NCBI GenBank assembly: GCA_019426215.1 | Contig: CM033395.1 | Span: 15,118,569-15,182,568 of the forward strand | Reading direction: 5' to 3' | Source of the DNA: Buddleja alternifolia | Lineage: Eukaryota; Streptophyta; Magnoliopsida; Lamiales; Scrophulariaceae | DNA: 64,000 nucleotides | Shown here: positions 1 through 10,151 of the stretch, piece after piece | How positions within the stretch are numbered: the first letter of the stretch is position 1 | Layout: every line of letters starts with the position of its first letter | The notes under the pieces: model-generated | Databases searched by the model: none | Seen by the model: the letters and a program-made list of their open reading frames with translations, nothing else | Told to the model about the DNA's origin: nothing | Made by a program: the position numbers and the translations under genes

Positions 1-96
1 CTTCCTTTTGGTTTTTAGTAAAACAGGAACTTGTATAGGTTAAAAGTCCTATATTAAAGGTACATAAATAACTGGATGAAAGTATTCAAGTCTTAC

Positions 97-3000
97 CAAA
101 CTGACCGCAGATACTTGCACAAGAGTGAAGATAAAGGTCATGAGAAGAAACCATTTGGGCAATAAAGCACTTCCATTGATCATGAAATTTGAAAGAACTG
201 ATCCCCGAGCCTCATTACCAAAAGCCCAATACCCAGAATATGCAACACTAAAAAATGTAGAGATGACAACAGAATAGCATACCAACAACCCTTTGAACAT
301 TTTGCCTGTCACCGGTGGTGCTATAGTGGCCTGCCAAAGTTTACTCAAACATATATACAATATATTATACCCTGTTTGGGTAAAACTTTTCATATTATCT
401 AAAGCAAACTAAATTAGTTAAATGGAAACCTGTATTTCGGGAATAATTCCATTGCCATACGTCGTAGCGATGATTGAGATAGCGTTAAACACACCAAAAA
501 CACGATTTAGTCCTACTCCAGTGATAGTGTAATCCCTCTTCGGTGCTTTGTTAGAATGTCCTGCAATTGAATGAAATAATCATTTACCAAGTTAGGTAAC
601 GTCAAAATATTGTAAATTTACTATTTGACAAATTAATGTTTACCTATATATATCGAGCCTGCTGTGGTACAAGCACAATAAGCAAGACATAAAACTAGGG
701 ATACAAGATTGATGTGCCTTAGGGAGTGGAAGGATGGCATTTGCACCATGATTAGGGTTAGTCCTCCAAACATTATAATGAATTGGTACAATTGCATACT
801 TCCATTTGGCGCCGAAACCAAATAAATAAACTGCAAAAGCATCGATCATAAAAGTTAAAAAAATAAAAGTATTGACAAGAGTTTCTAAGAAATTTTCATC
901 CATGCATTGTTTAGTTGATTGTACTTTATGAATTTTAAAATTTGATGTGATATGTAATTGAACGTGTATAAAAAATTGTAAACTTGTACCATGATTTGTG
1001 TTTGGCTAAGGTTATCCAAAACATCTTATAAGCTCCTACATTATAATATGTAACATTTTATAAGATATTTAAAAAAAAGTGGGGAAGTGTTACTTTTTAA
1101 AAACAGCTTATAAGATCCAAACATCTTTTTATAAGTTTTTTAAAAAAATTACCAAACAAATTTACAGAACTTTTAAACTCTAAAACATCTTATAAGATGT
1201 TTATAGGAACTTATAAGCGTAGTCAAACACCCTCTTTAGTATTACCTTGTTCATTTAAAACTTTAATAATAACAATTGATACATTAATGACCCTTCGTAT
1301 TAGTTTATTGGGCCGAATGAAAATGGTCTAACCTTGAGGCTCTGCCCACCAAGAAGTGTACAAGCAATTACTGCACCATAGCATATGCCCAACTGAAGTG
1401 GCCCCACAAAGTAACGGCCCCATCCCGGCCCTGTCACATTTCACCATTACATACATTAGAATAGTTTAATGTTTCATGTTTGATGATCTAAAGAAATAAA
1501 ATAAACTCAAAGACTTATTGGGCTAGTAGTATCCACCTCTCATTTTCTCACTTTATGAGAGGTCTTAGGTTCGAATTCAGGCGGCCACAAGTTGTGGCTC
1601 TCTCCTCCTTTATGAAATTAAATAGTCTTTATAGCTCAAAATTATCTCTATCAACCCAAATTTGTCGGGCTAAATATTAATATATCCCCTTTGTCTTGAA
1701 TTTAAAAAAAAAAATAGAGACCAAAATAAAAATAAAAAATTACTCCATTTTGTGCAAATTAAATTGAGTTTTTTCTATCTTTTAATTTATTTATGTATCC
1801 CCTTTGTCTTGAATTGAAAAAAAATTAAAAAACATAGAGACCAAAATAAAAAATAAAAAATTACTCCATTTTGTGCAAATTAAATTGAGTTTTTTCTATT
1901 TTTTAATTAGCACGTCAGTTCTGTTAGGCTATGCAGATGTATACGTACATGGTACTCTCTCTTTTTGGTACACAATTATTAATCCTAAATGTCGACTCGA
2001 ATATACAATATTCCAGCGATTATTTATAGAAAAAATTACTATAAACCCCCCAAAATTAATTTTTATGTTAACAAAAAACCCATGATAATATTTCTCAATC
2101 CAAAAAAACCATTCCACTAACTATTCATTTCAAAAAGCCCAAGATTTAGGATTAATAAATTTATGGACTTAATTGCCCTTCGCTTTCTAGACTAAAAGTT
2201 TAATCAATTGTAGTTTTGTATAGAGATTTATTTTTTTAGAAATTTAATATTGATAATTGACTAAATATAATTTTAATTTTAAAATTTTCAGATTTTGAAT
2301 CTTCTTAAACAAAATTATGTTTATATTTTTAGATAATTAACATAGTAAAATAAAAAATAAATTATATAAAAAAATTTAAAATATTTAGTACTAAAAATAA
2401 AAATCTTTATTATTCAACTTATCAATTTGAAAATTTTAAAACAAAAAAAAATCGATAAAAAGATCAATTAATCAATACTTTACTTAATAAATGAAGGGTA
2501 GTTTAGCTCAAAAAATGTATAATCTTAATGTTTGAGTTTTTTTGAATTAAAAGTTTGTTGAGTGGGTTTTTGAAATTGAAAAAAAAATTCATGAATTTTT
2601 GTATATAAAAATTAATTTTAGGAGGGTTTTAGTAATTTTCTCTTATTTATATACATACCTAGGATATCATGAGCCATGTCCCGAAAGCGAAGATGGCGCT
2701 TTCCAAGTTGCGCGTAATGCTCCAAAACTATGGATAAGAGGTTGTAGGAATAGAAAGTGATGAGACCTGCCGTTGTGAGGCAAACAACCCCTCCGCTCCA
2801 TCCCAACAAGGTGAAAGCAAATGGCAAGCTTAGAAGTGCTGGCGCTACTATAGCCGTCGTCAAATGGAACCCACAATGTAACCACGAACCTATACAAATA
2901 GCATGCTATAAGTAACCAAATTTTTTTTATCGGACTAATCTGTTGGTCGACTCGGGTCGCACACTTGGTCTGGTGGGTGAGTCTTCCAACGGGGGTAACT

Positions 3001-3117
3001 GCATACACAAGGAATCGAACCCGAGACCTTGCTTAAGCGGAGTCAAGCTGCTTACCACTTGGATCACCCCCCGTTGGTCTTTAAGTAACCAAATGTAAAC
3101 ATGAAATCATCTCAAAA

Positions 3118-3156
<39 letters not shown>

Positions 3157-6100
3157 TCTTGGACAAGTTATAATGTTTGGGGAATGATATTGGAACTCCA
3201 AAAATTACTATTGGAGCTCCACTTATATTCATCTCTCTAAGAAAATGACAAGAATACCCATTTCTAAATCAAAGCCACTTTTTTGCTTCATTTTTTCCCC
3301 ACTATTTAATTAAATCTTCATACTAATAAATTCCGCTTATGTTTAATCTAGATCAAAAATAAAAAAAATTCTTTACTTCATCTATATAATCATGTCAAGA
3401 TTATATATTTATGAATAATTCAGTACTGCATAACGATCTTTTTGAACCTTTAAAAGCATAAAATATATATTTATATGCAAGCATAAAATTATTCATCAAG
3501 ATCAATTAAAGAAAAAAAATTCATATTTTTAATCTTCTATGTATTCAAATTCACGTTGTATATAAAGTAGCTAATTAATTTTATAAGTGTAGTTTTTTTG
3601 TTTGAGAGAAGAGCATGATTTATATTAATTATTTTTATGCATTATTGTCTGAAAAAATTAAACTTATTACTTGAACAAAATATAAAATTGATTTCTAGAT
3701 TCTAATATAAAAGCGAAGTAGAGTAAATTAATCGAAGTTGATATTCATTTTTTTTGGTTCATATAATAATTGTCATTCTCGATTTAAAATATTATTACTT
3801 TGTTTTGTTGATGATGCTTCACACTTTAATTACTTGTTTCATTTTTGCCGAATACTATTTTTATTAATTGACTTTGGCTTAAAGTAGTGAAAAGAACCTA
3901 TAACATCATGATAATAGTTGTGTTTTTGAATGCATAAGGGTACTTTTAAAATTCAAGGACAATTTTGTCATATTTAAGTGTAAAATTTAAAGTTGAAGCT
4001 CATATAGTAAATTTTGGAGTGCCAATATCATTACCCATAATGTTTTCCTTTCCTGCTACATATGTAATACAATTATGTATATAAATATATTTCATATATT
4101 TTAATTATATAGTTTTTTAATTTTTTCCAAGCTAAAAGCTTGTACGTTTCACATGTTATAAGAGGTGATTATAAAAGATGTAACTCGAACACGAGACCAA
4201 GGAAAATGACTTGAGCTTGTACCACTCAGAATTTGAGTGACGGTTGTCGTTCATCTCTGAATCACAAACAAAAGTCACTAAATTAACAAAATTGCATTAG
4301 ACAAACATAACCATGTATATCAAATTGTCTCTTATATTATATATATACATTTAGGGCTTATTTGGTTGGGTTGTTAAGGGTTGATAGACCCATTTTCAAC
4401 TCTATTCTCACGTTCGGCTCAAGAATCTCGGCCCCGAGATTAAAACATGGCCCAGTTGTTAATCACCAGGCTGATGAAAACTGGATCAGCACCCCGGTTC
4501 CTTCGCACCTGGTGCTGCAAAGGTGACGTGTCACCTTTTTTTATTTCTTTTTTTTTTCTAATTTTTTTTTTACTTCTTTTTCCATTTCTTGTCCTTTTTT
4601 TTTTTCCTGGTTTTATAATTGAAAATTCAAGAAACCTTTTTCTTCTTGCTCATCTTTATTTGCATTAGTGTTGCGACTGGGTTCCAACAAGTTCATATTA
4701 ATAATTCAATTCGTACATAGGTCAAGAATTATTCAAAATCAAATGATTTATATCTTCAGATCGAGCGATTCGTTTCGATCGAGTTGGATTATATTTTACT
4801 TATACTTGTTAACAACTTAAATTTTTTGATATTTTAATCAAAAAGAAATATTGTAATAAAGTGTAAATTACTTAAAAAAAATATGGATAATAAAGTATAA
4901 AATTACCTAATATTATTCACAACATCAAATAAATTGAGTTGTGAGTGAATAATATATCTATTTAATATTTTATTACCATTATCTATTTTTATTTTGTTCA
5001 TCAAATAATTTAAGTTTAGAGTGTTTCTAAATTGGAACATAAAATTGAAAAAGAAAATACAAAATGAAAAAGGAGAAAAAATAAAAACTCAAAAGAAACA
5101 AAAAGAAAAGAAAAAGGTGACACATCATCTATGCTGCACCTGGTGCGTCATCATCAAGGGAACCCAGCACCCCCTTGACCGGAAATTTTTTGTATAAATC
5201 GGGTCTTGGGTCCTACTTGTGGACCTTGTGGATGTGATTAATCCACATCATTTGTTTTTTAAGTCAAAAAAAAAAATAAGTAATGTGAATCACAACCACA
5301 AGGTGCACAGGTGGGGACCAAAACCCGATATATAGAAATGTTTTCCCCCTTGACCTGATACATTTTCTACCCCAATTAATTAGGTAAGAAAAGACCATGT
5401 TGCCCCTTATATTTAAGACAAAACCCTACCTTCATTTTTTACATTTTTCTTCACCAACATGAAGGAGAAATAGCACTGGTATTCATGAGAGAAAGAAAAT
5501 TAGGCCCCAATTAGATTGTTTTTTGGTTGCATGAGCCCCAATTAGATGGACGTCTATTTCCTACTTCTCATTTTTCATTAGAAAAATTAAAAAAAAATAT
5601 TTTTAAGGAAATAAAAATATGACAGAGGAAATATGTTTGGATTAATTATTTTGATACGAAAAAGTGTGATGTGATATGTCCTTTTTGTGAAAAAAAAATA
5701 TTCTGGGAATTTGGTATGTATGAATTTTGTTTTTTTTAAGAATATGTAGACATTAAAATTAAACTCATCGATTTATAAGCCATCCAAAAATATACAAAAT
5801 AAATCTTATTTCGTAGCTTACATCATTTCAAATAAAGATGTGTGATTATTTTGATGATTATATCAAGATATAGACGGATAAAATATTTTTAATTATTGGG
5901 TGAACTGTCTAATCATGAATACTAAAAAATTTTATTTTCTAAGAAAAATTTGCGCCTAAATCTATTTTTCAAAGAAATTTGAGATTTTTTTTAGGAAAAT
6001 TGTGTATAACTTTTCTTTATTTTTAAGAGATGCCAAAAAATTGCATTTTTGATGAACAAAGATTACAAAACTTTTGCGGATCTCCTTTCTCGTATTTTCG

Positions 6101-6888
6101 CAGAAGTCGAGTACATGCATGGAGAGGAAATGGAGAATGATTGTCTACATTAGCCATATTTGAGGGATTTGTAAGATCAGGTTAATTGGTAATCAATTAA
6201 AAAGGGCGTGGGAATTTCAGACATTTAAATAGTAAACACAAGATTCACTATTCAAAAGAAATCCATTATCAAACTAATCACTTGTGGGTCAAGTATCAAC
6301 TCAATTCCATTCAACCCAACCAAAGGAGCAGGGACGAAGCAGGGGGATGGAGGGTAAACTCGTCCCCGTTAATTTTGAAAAATTATTTTTTTTACCTTAT
6401 AAAATTTTTGATATTTAAATTTCGCCCCCCTCAAAATTAAAAAATATCATGCTTTTACCCTTTATTTTGAATTCGTCACTCCCAAACCCAAAATTCTGGC
6501 TATAACGAAAGAGATATAAGAGTATAAAATATGTCAAAAATTATACTTGAACATAGTTCTTTATTATACTTTCCCCCCATAATGCACCCCCCTTTGAATC
6601 CTTCGATTATCCGACAAAAAAATATATATATACTTATATCACAATAATTTCGCCCTCAATAAAATTACTTGCAAAGGGGGCCTTAAGATATACCAATATG
6701 TATTAGTATTTCTTTTTCAAGAAATTAAAAATCCTTTCATATATACATATATATAGACACACACATATAAGCTGACCTCGAGATTTGAGGACAAATAGTG
6801 CGCCGGCGTCAAGATCCTTTGAACTCGCCAAACCATTTTCACCATCTTTATGGTATATTCCGGCGGAATCTACAGCTACACTGCCCAT
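97..6888 (-). CDS. GABA/amino-acid permease, GAT1-like (AAAP family), 5' six exons; 3' end off window
   Basis: Exons on the minus strand, each with GT-AG borders: 6888-6777, 2889-2659, 1430-1333, 830-644, 560-430, 330-97. They sum to 993 bp, exactly 331 codons with no stop. The protein starts [10 protein letters not shown] and has the family segments [31 protein letters not shown] (first membrane helix), [51 protein letters not shown] and [15 protein letters not shown]. These are shared with Arabidopsis GAT1-type plasma-membrane H+-coupled GABA transporters (Pfam Aa_trans). The family has about 450 residues and 11 membrane helices, so roughly 120 C-terminal residues lie beyond base 1. The start is chosen because exon 1 opens the family N-terminus just after a GA-repeat leader. 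Family assignment is secure; substrate (GABA rather than another amino acid) is inferred from similarity. Intron 1 is about 3.9 kb and transposon-filled. Confidence 0.93.
998..1231. mobile_element. Candidate small hAT-like MITE in intron 3
   Basis: The ends are similar in inverted orientation: GTGTTTGGCTAAGG on the left and GTGTTTGACTACG on the right strand, followed on both sides by CTTATAAG-type motifs that also recur inside. The body is AT-rich and non-coding. No clean target-site duplication could be read, so the boundaries are approximate. Confidence 0.45.
1680..1910. repeat. Tandem duplication of about 115 bp
   Basis: Two adjacent copies each run from ATCCCCTTTGTCTTGAATT through TACTCCATTTTGTGCAAATT to GAGTTTTTTCTAT, differing only in A-run length and a few bases. 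It lies in intron 2 of the permease gene and has no coding potential. Confidence 0.85.
2029..2642. mobile_element. Mutator-type MITE with 9-bp TSD, in intron 2 beside exon 2
   Basis: The element is bounded by direct repeats TTATTTATA (2020-2028 and 2643-2651). The ends are inverted repeats: GAAAAAATTACTATAAACCC on the left against GAGAAAATTACTAAAACCC on the opposite strand, with inverted similarity continuing past AAAATTAATTTTTAT. It is 614 bp with no coding content. A 9-bp TSD with long terminal inverted repeats is typical of non-autonomous Mutator-like elements. Its right TSD ends 5 bp short of the splice donor of exon 2. Confidence 0.85.
2922..3081 (-). mobile_element. tRNA-derived SINE in intron 1
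   Basis: On the minus strand the element begins with an A-box-like stretch (GTGATCCAAGTGGTAAGC, about 3049-3066). It has a B box, GGTTCGATTCC, at about 3011-3021, and ends in an A-rich tail. It is flanked by the 13-bp direct repeat TAAGTAACCAAAT (2909-2921 and 3082-3094). This is the structure of a tRNA-type pol III SINE. It lies about 30 bp upstream of the acceptor of permease exon 2. Confidence 0.88.
3122..3152. repeat. (TA)n microsatellite
   Basis: Uninterrupted TA dinucleotide run in intron 1, immediately left of a Mutator-type MITE. Confidence 0.95.
3179..4036. mobile_element. Non-autonomous Mutator-like element with 9-bp TSD
   Basis: Direct repeats ATAATGTTT (3170-3178 and 4037-4045) flank an 858-bp non-coding element. 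Its ends are inverted repeats of about 40 bp: GGGGAATGATATTGGAACTC on the left, GGGTAATGATATTGGCACTC on the other strand, with similarity continuing through CCAAAA.TTACTAT. Long terminal inverted repeats with a perfect 9-bp TSD fit a deletion derivative of a Mutator-like element. Confidence 0.9.
4455..5385. mobile_element. Inverted-repeat DNA element, interrupted by a smaller insertion
   Basis: Left (about 4470-4535) and right (about 5110-5385) arms are inverted copies. Shared blocks include GGTTCC, GCACCTGGTGC(A/T)GCA and GTGTCACCTTTTT on opposite strands. The core is AT-rich and non-coding. No TSD could be fixed, so the borders are estimates. The right arm is split by the 164-bp snap-back element at 5181-5344. 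Confidence 0.6.
5181..5344. mobile_element. Snap-back MITE with 11-bp flanking direct repeat
   Basis: CCCCCTTGACC occurs at 5170-5180 and again at 5345-5355. Between them, two arms of about 65 bp are inverted copies (ATCGGGTCTTGGGTCC against ATCGGGTTTTGGTCCC, then ACCTTGTGG and TGTGATT) around an A-rich loop. Almost the whole element would fold into one hairpin. The length and TSD fit a Mutator-type foldback MITE. Confidence 0.8.
5400..6776. other. Rest of permease intron 1, no gene; contains a decayed hAT-MITE relative
   Basis: AT-rich intron sequence without coding signals. The segment at about 6325-6660 (CGCCCCCCTCAAAATT, AACCCAAAATTCTGGCTATAAC, TATACTTTCCCCCCATAA) is a diverged relative of the hAT MITE at 38309-38784. 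Confidence 0.6.
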
Positions 6889-7740
6889 CTCTCTCTCTCT
6901 CTCTCTGATAAAACAATGAATGGAGGGAGAATTTTGAGTATCCTGATAATTAGGGTATATATATATATATATATATATATATGTGGTTAGTACTTAGTAT
7001 ATGGATCACTGATAATATAATATCTGGCTTATGAGTCAACTACATCAACATCATATGGTAGAATTCTGATAGAGGTTCAACACCGTAGTAATTATATTAT
7101 TATTTACATGAGATGAAAACAAAGACTTCCGTTTATTTAAAGTCTACAGTTTAGTTGACTCTTTGAAGTCTATTTTGGAATTGTAACAATGAAAGGCGGC
7201 GAATGGGGTTTAGCCCGCTTTCGGTAAAATGATTTATTTTATAGAAAATAGAAAATAGAAAAACTAGAAATTAAATGAAACAAAAGTGATGTGTGTTTGC
7301 ACAAAATATAGTTGCATATTGGAAGTTGGTGCAGTTTTTTGTAATACAATCGGGTAATTCTTTCTTTAACACACATATTAGATACATGTGATAAATGTAT
7401 GTACATGTACAACTAGTTAGGATATGACGAAAGAAATCAAATTTTTATTCCTTCTAAATATCAATTTTTCTCTTTCCACAATTTTACTAACCATGTGTAC
7501 GTATGATATACATTTATGTAAGATGAAGTGTCGCACAATTTTGTTATAGAAAATTAGTGGAGCAGAAAAGTTGAGTTCAATGGGTTTGTAAAAAAAGAAA
7601 AGTGCTTCATTGACAACGTTTTTGTATAGTTATGTAATTGCCATTGAAGTAAAACGTTTTCTCCATAATTATCTTTGGATTTTTTTAAAAAATAATATAG
7701 TTTTTAATAATTTTAAAAAAAATAATACAGAAATTTTTTT
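6889..7740 (-). promoter_or_regulatory. 5' leader and upstream region of the GAT1-like gene
   Basis: Directly before the start codon lies a GA/CT dinucleotide run (about 6890-6906), a common 5'-leader feature of plant genes. A (TA)n microsatellite follows at about 6957-6982. The rest is AT-rich with no recognisable gene. The Mutator-like composite starts at about 7745, so the native promoter space is at most about 850 bp. No TATA box or transcription start can be assigned with confidence. Confidence 0.5.
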
Positions 7741-7744
7741 TAAT

Positions 7745-8128
7745 TCAGAAATAGCTGGATACGTCATTCCAATTGGCGTATCCACCTGGTTACGCCAATT
7801 GGAATGGCGTATCCACCTTGTTACGCCATTCCAAGTGGCATAACCAATTTTAATAAAAAAAATTTATTTAGAATGGTTACGCCAATTGGAATGGCGTAAC
7901 CTCTAATACATTTTTTTTTATATTTAAAATGGTTACGCCAATTGGAATGGCGTAACCTCTAATACATTTTTTTTTATATTTAAAATGGTTACGCCAATTG
8001 GAATGGCGTAACCTCTAATACATTTTTTTTTATATTTAAAATGGTTACGCCAATTGGAATGGCGTAACCTCTAATAAATTTTTTTTTAGCCGTTGAGTCT
8101 GGATACGCCATTAAGAATGGCGTATCCA
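7745..8128. repeat. Palindrome-bearing tandem repeats at left end of the Mutator-like element
   Basis: Four 56-bp units start at 7873, 7929, 7985 and 8041. Each contains GGTTACGCCA...TGGCGTAACC, two perfect 10-bp arms around a 7-bp centre, and a T-run. Outside the array are variants with TGGATACG...GCGTATCCA arms (about 7751-7780, 8098-8129). Related GCATACGCC...GGCGTATGC palindromes occur at the right end, supporting a subterminal role in the same transposon. Confidence 0.85.
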
Positions 8129-8254
8129 GGACACTATTTTTCTTCCTCCTCTTCTTTCCCTCATTTTCTCTCCGTCTGCAGCTGAATTCCTCCATCTCCT
8201 CTCTCTAATTTCATATCTCCTCTCTCTCTCTCAATTTCATTATATCACAAGGTA

Positions 8255-8545
8255 ATTCTTTTAATTCTATATTATTATATTTTGTATTTAGCTTTGGAAT
8301 ATAACTGTTTTTAGGATATAAGTTTTGATTAATTATATAATTTTTATTTTGTACTTAGATTTTAAATATAGTTGTTTTTAGGATATAAATTTTGATTTAA
8401 TTATATAATTTTTATCTTGTACTTAGATTTTAAATATAGTTGTTTTTAGGATATGTACTTTGATTTAATTATGTAGTTTTTATTTTGTATTTAGATTTTT
8501 AATTTAGTTGATATAATATTTAGTTGTTTTTAGGGTTTGAACTTT
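8255..8545. repeat. 67-bp tandem repeats in transposase leader
   Basis: About three to four units of roughly 67 bp share GTTTTTAGGATAT and TTTGATTTAATTATATAATT (start points near 8308, 8375, 8442). They lie between the terminal repeats and the first coding exon. An AG acceptor (TTTTGCAG) two bases before the ATG suggests they belong to a 5' UTR intron. Confidence 0.75.
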
Positions 8546-8693
8546 GATATAATATTTTAGATAAAATGTATAATTTTTTAGGCATGTTGAGACGTAATGT
8601 TGAATTTAGTGTTTATGAATGTTATTTAAAGATTTTTTACAAGGTATAATTTATGTCTTCGCACTATAAATTAATAATGGATATTTTGCAGAA

Positions 8694-10151
8694 ATGTCTA
8701 GGCAGAACTTAGTTGATGTTTGCATATTTGCGGATGGACAAATAATTGAAGATGCGAATTATATGTTGAGTTATAGTGTTCCAGCAACAACGTACATGAG
8801 AATATCTCGTTCGATCACATTTTTTGAATTGGTAAATAAGGTATATGAGAGTACAGGAATTAATTGGACTGAATTCTTGTTAAAAGTTTTTTCGAAGTAC
8901 TCCTTTGAAGATAGAAATTTGCTCAGGCAGAGAGCTATGGAGGTCAAAAATGATGGTGATTTAAGTTTTTTCTTGGATCCTTATACTGGTGTTAGTACAA
9001 TAGATCTTTATATTGAAAAAGCGCCAATACAATCTCAGGGTCAATACACATCACTATTAACACAGATGACGTCGTATCAGCCAAACCAATTCTCACCATT
9101 TTGTGCTCAACCACTATTACCAGATTTAAATATCAGTAGTTATCCAAATGACGATATGTATGGAGGTAATTTTTATTTTTATATTTATTTTGTATCATCA
9201 TACTTTTAAATAAATGTTATAACTGTGTTAATTTTTTTTTTATGAGAAGTTTTAATTGTATCACTCTTTTATAGTTTTTCTTTATTATGATTATCTTTTT
9301 AGGATGTTCTACATCGGGTAATGCTTTTGGAGGTGTTGAAAATGTGGCAAATTTCCCTTTGGCTGCTCATGACTCAGGGAGTTATGCAATGGATGATGAA
9401 GATGAAGGTAATAATGAATCGTCTATACATTTGCATAATTTTAGTGTCCTATTTTATTTTATTCGTTATCATTGCATTATATGAATATGTATTATAACAA
9501 ACTTTAATTTAATTTCAATTTTTTGTACTAGTAGGTATGTCTACTCATAGTCATCACGAGTTTGGGAATTTTGACGAAGGCAACTATAGTGCTCATTTTT
9601 CTCATCATGGAGGGGCGAGCAGTTCCATACCACCTCAGAACGATCAGTTTGAGGATGAGAATGACAGTGCTTGTCGAAATTCGCTTGATGGACTTTCAGA
9701 CACGGATTTAGAGGCACATATCAACAACGATCCGAATTATGAGGAAAATGTTGAGAAAGATGTTCCTCGAACAGAGAATCAACCACGGCTTCATCATGTG
9801 CTCCCATTCTACTCTACATCATAAGAAGAATTACAAGGAGACTCATTAAATCAGCCACGTGAAGTTGGGGATATGACTTATGATTATCAGATAGGCAATC
9901 TTGGTTTGGGATTAACATTTGAGAACAAAGAAAGTTTGCAAAGAGCGGTGAAAGACTACCACGTAACACATGAAAAACGAGAGTTTACGGTGAAAATAGT
10001 AACCCGACCACTTATGTTATTGTATGCAAACACAAAAACGAAAGAGAAGGGTGCAAGTTTAGACTTCGAGCTCATTTTAGCCAGAAAACACATTTTTGGA
10101 TGATATCAAAGTATAAAGGGCCACATGAGTGTATGTTCGAAAATGTGGACT
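8694..10151 (+). pseudogene. Mutator-like transposase, N-terminal part (broken)
   Basis: Exons 8694-9165, 9303-9407 and 9535 onward are joined in phase 1 by GT-AG introns. The first exon starts MSRQNLVDVCIFADGQI, the usual N-terminal region of plant MULE transposases. An acidic linker and then the MuDR domain follow (GLTFENKESLQRAVKDYH; in a second frame GCKFRLRAHF and WMISKYKGPHEC). A TAA at 9822-9824 stops the frame, and a one-base-type frameshift near 10015 separates the two halves of the MuDR domain. The reading is then cut at 10151 by the outer LTR element, whose TSD base TGGAC ends here. The rest of the gene resumes at 23773. The copy is certainly not functional. Confidence 0.88.

Noticed and set aside
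3005..3070. tRNA gene on the minus strand (A and B boxes present)
   Set aside because: It is flanked by a 13-bp TSD, has an A-rich tail and extends well beyond tRNA length; it is a SINE head, not a tRNA gene.
4447..4668. 73-codon frame in permease intron 1
   Set aside because: Low-complexity Phe/Leu run from a T-tract within an inverted-repeat element.
7873..8090. Regularly spaced palindromic repeats resembling a CRISPR array
   Set aside because: The spacers are identical rather than unique, the units are only 56 bp apart with T-runs, and the setting is a plant transposon end.
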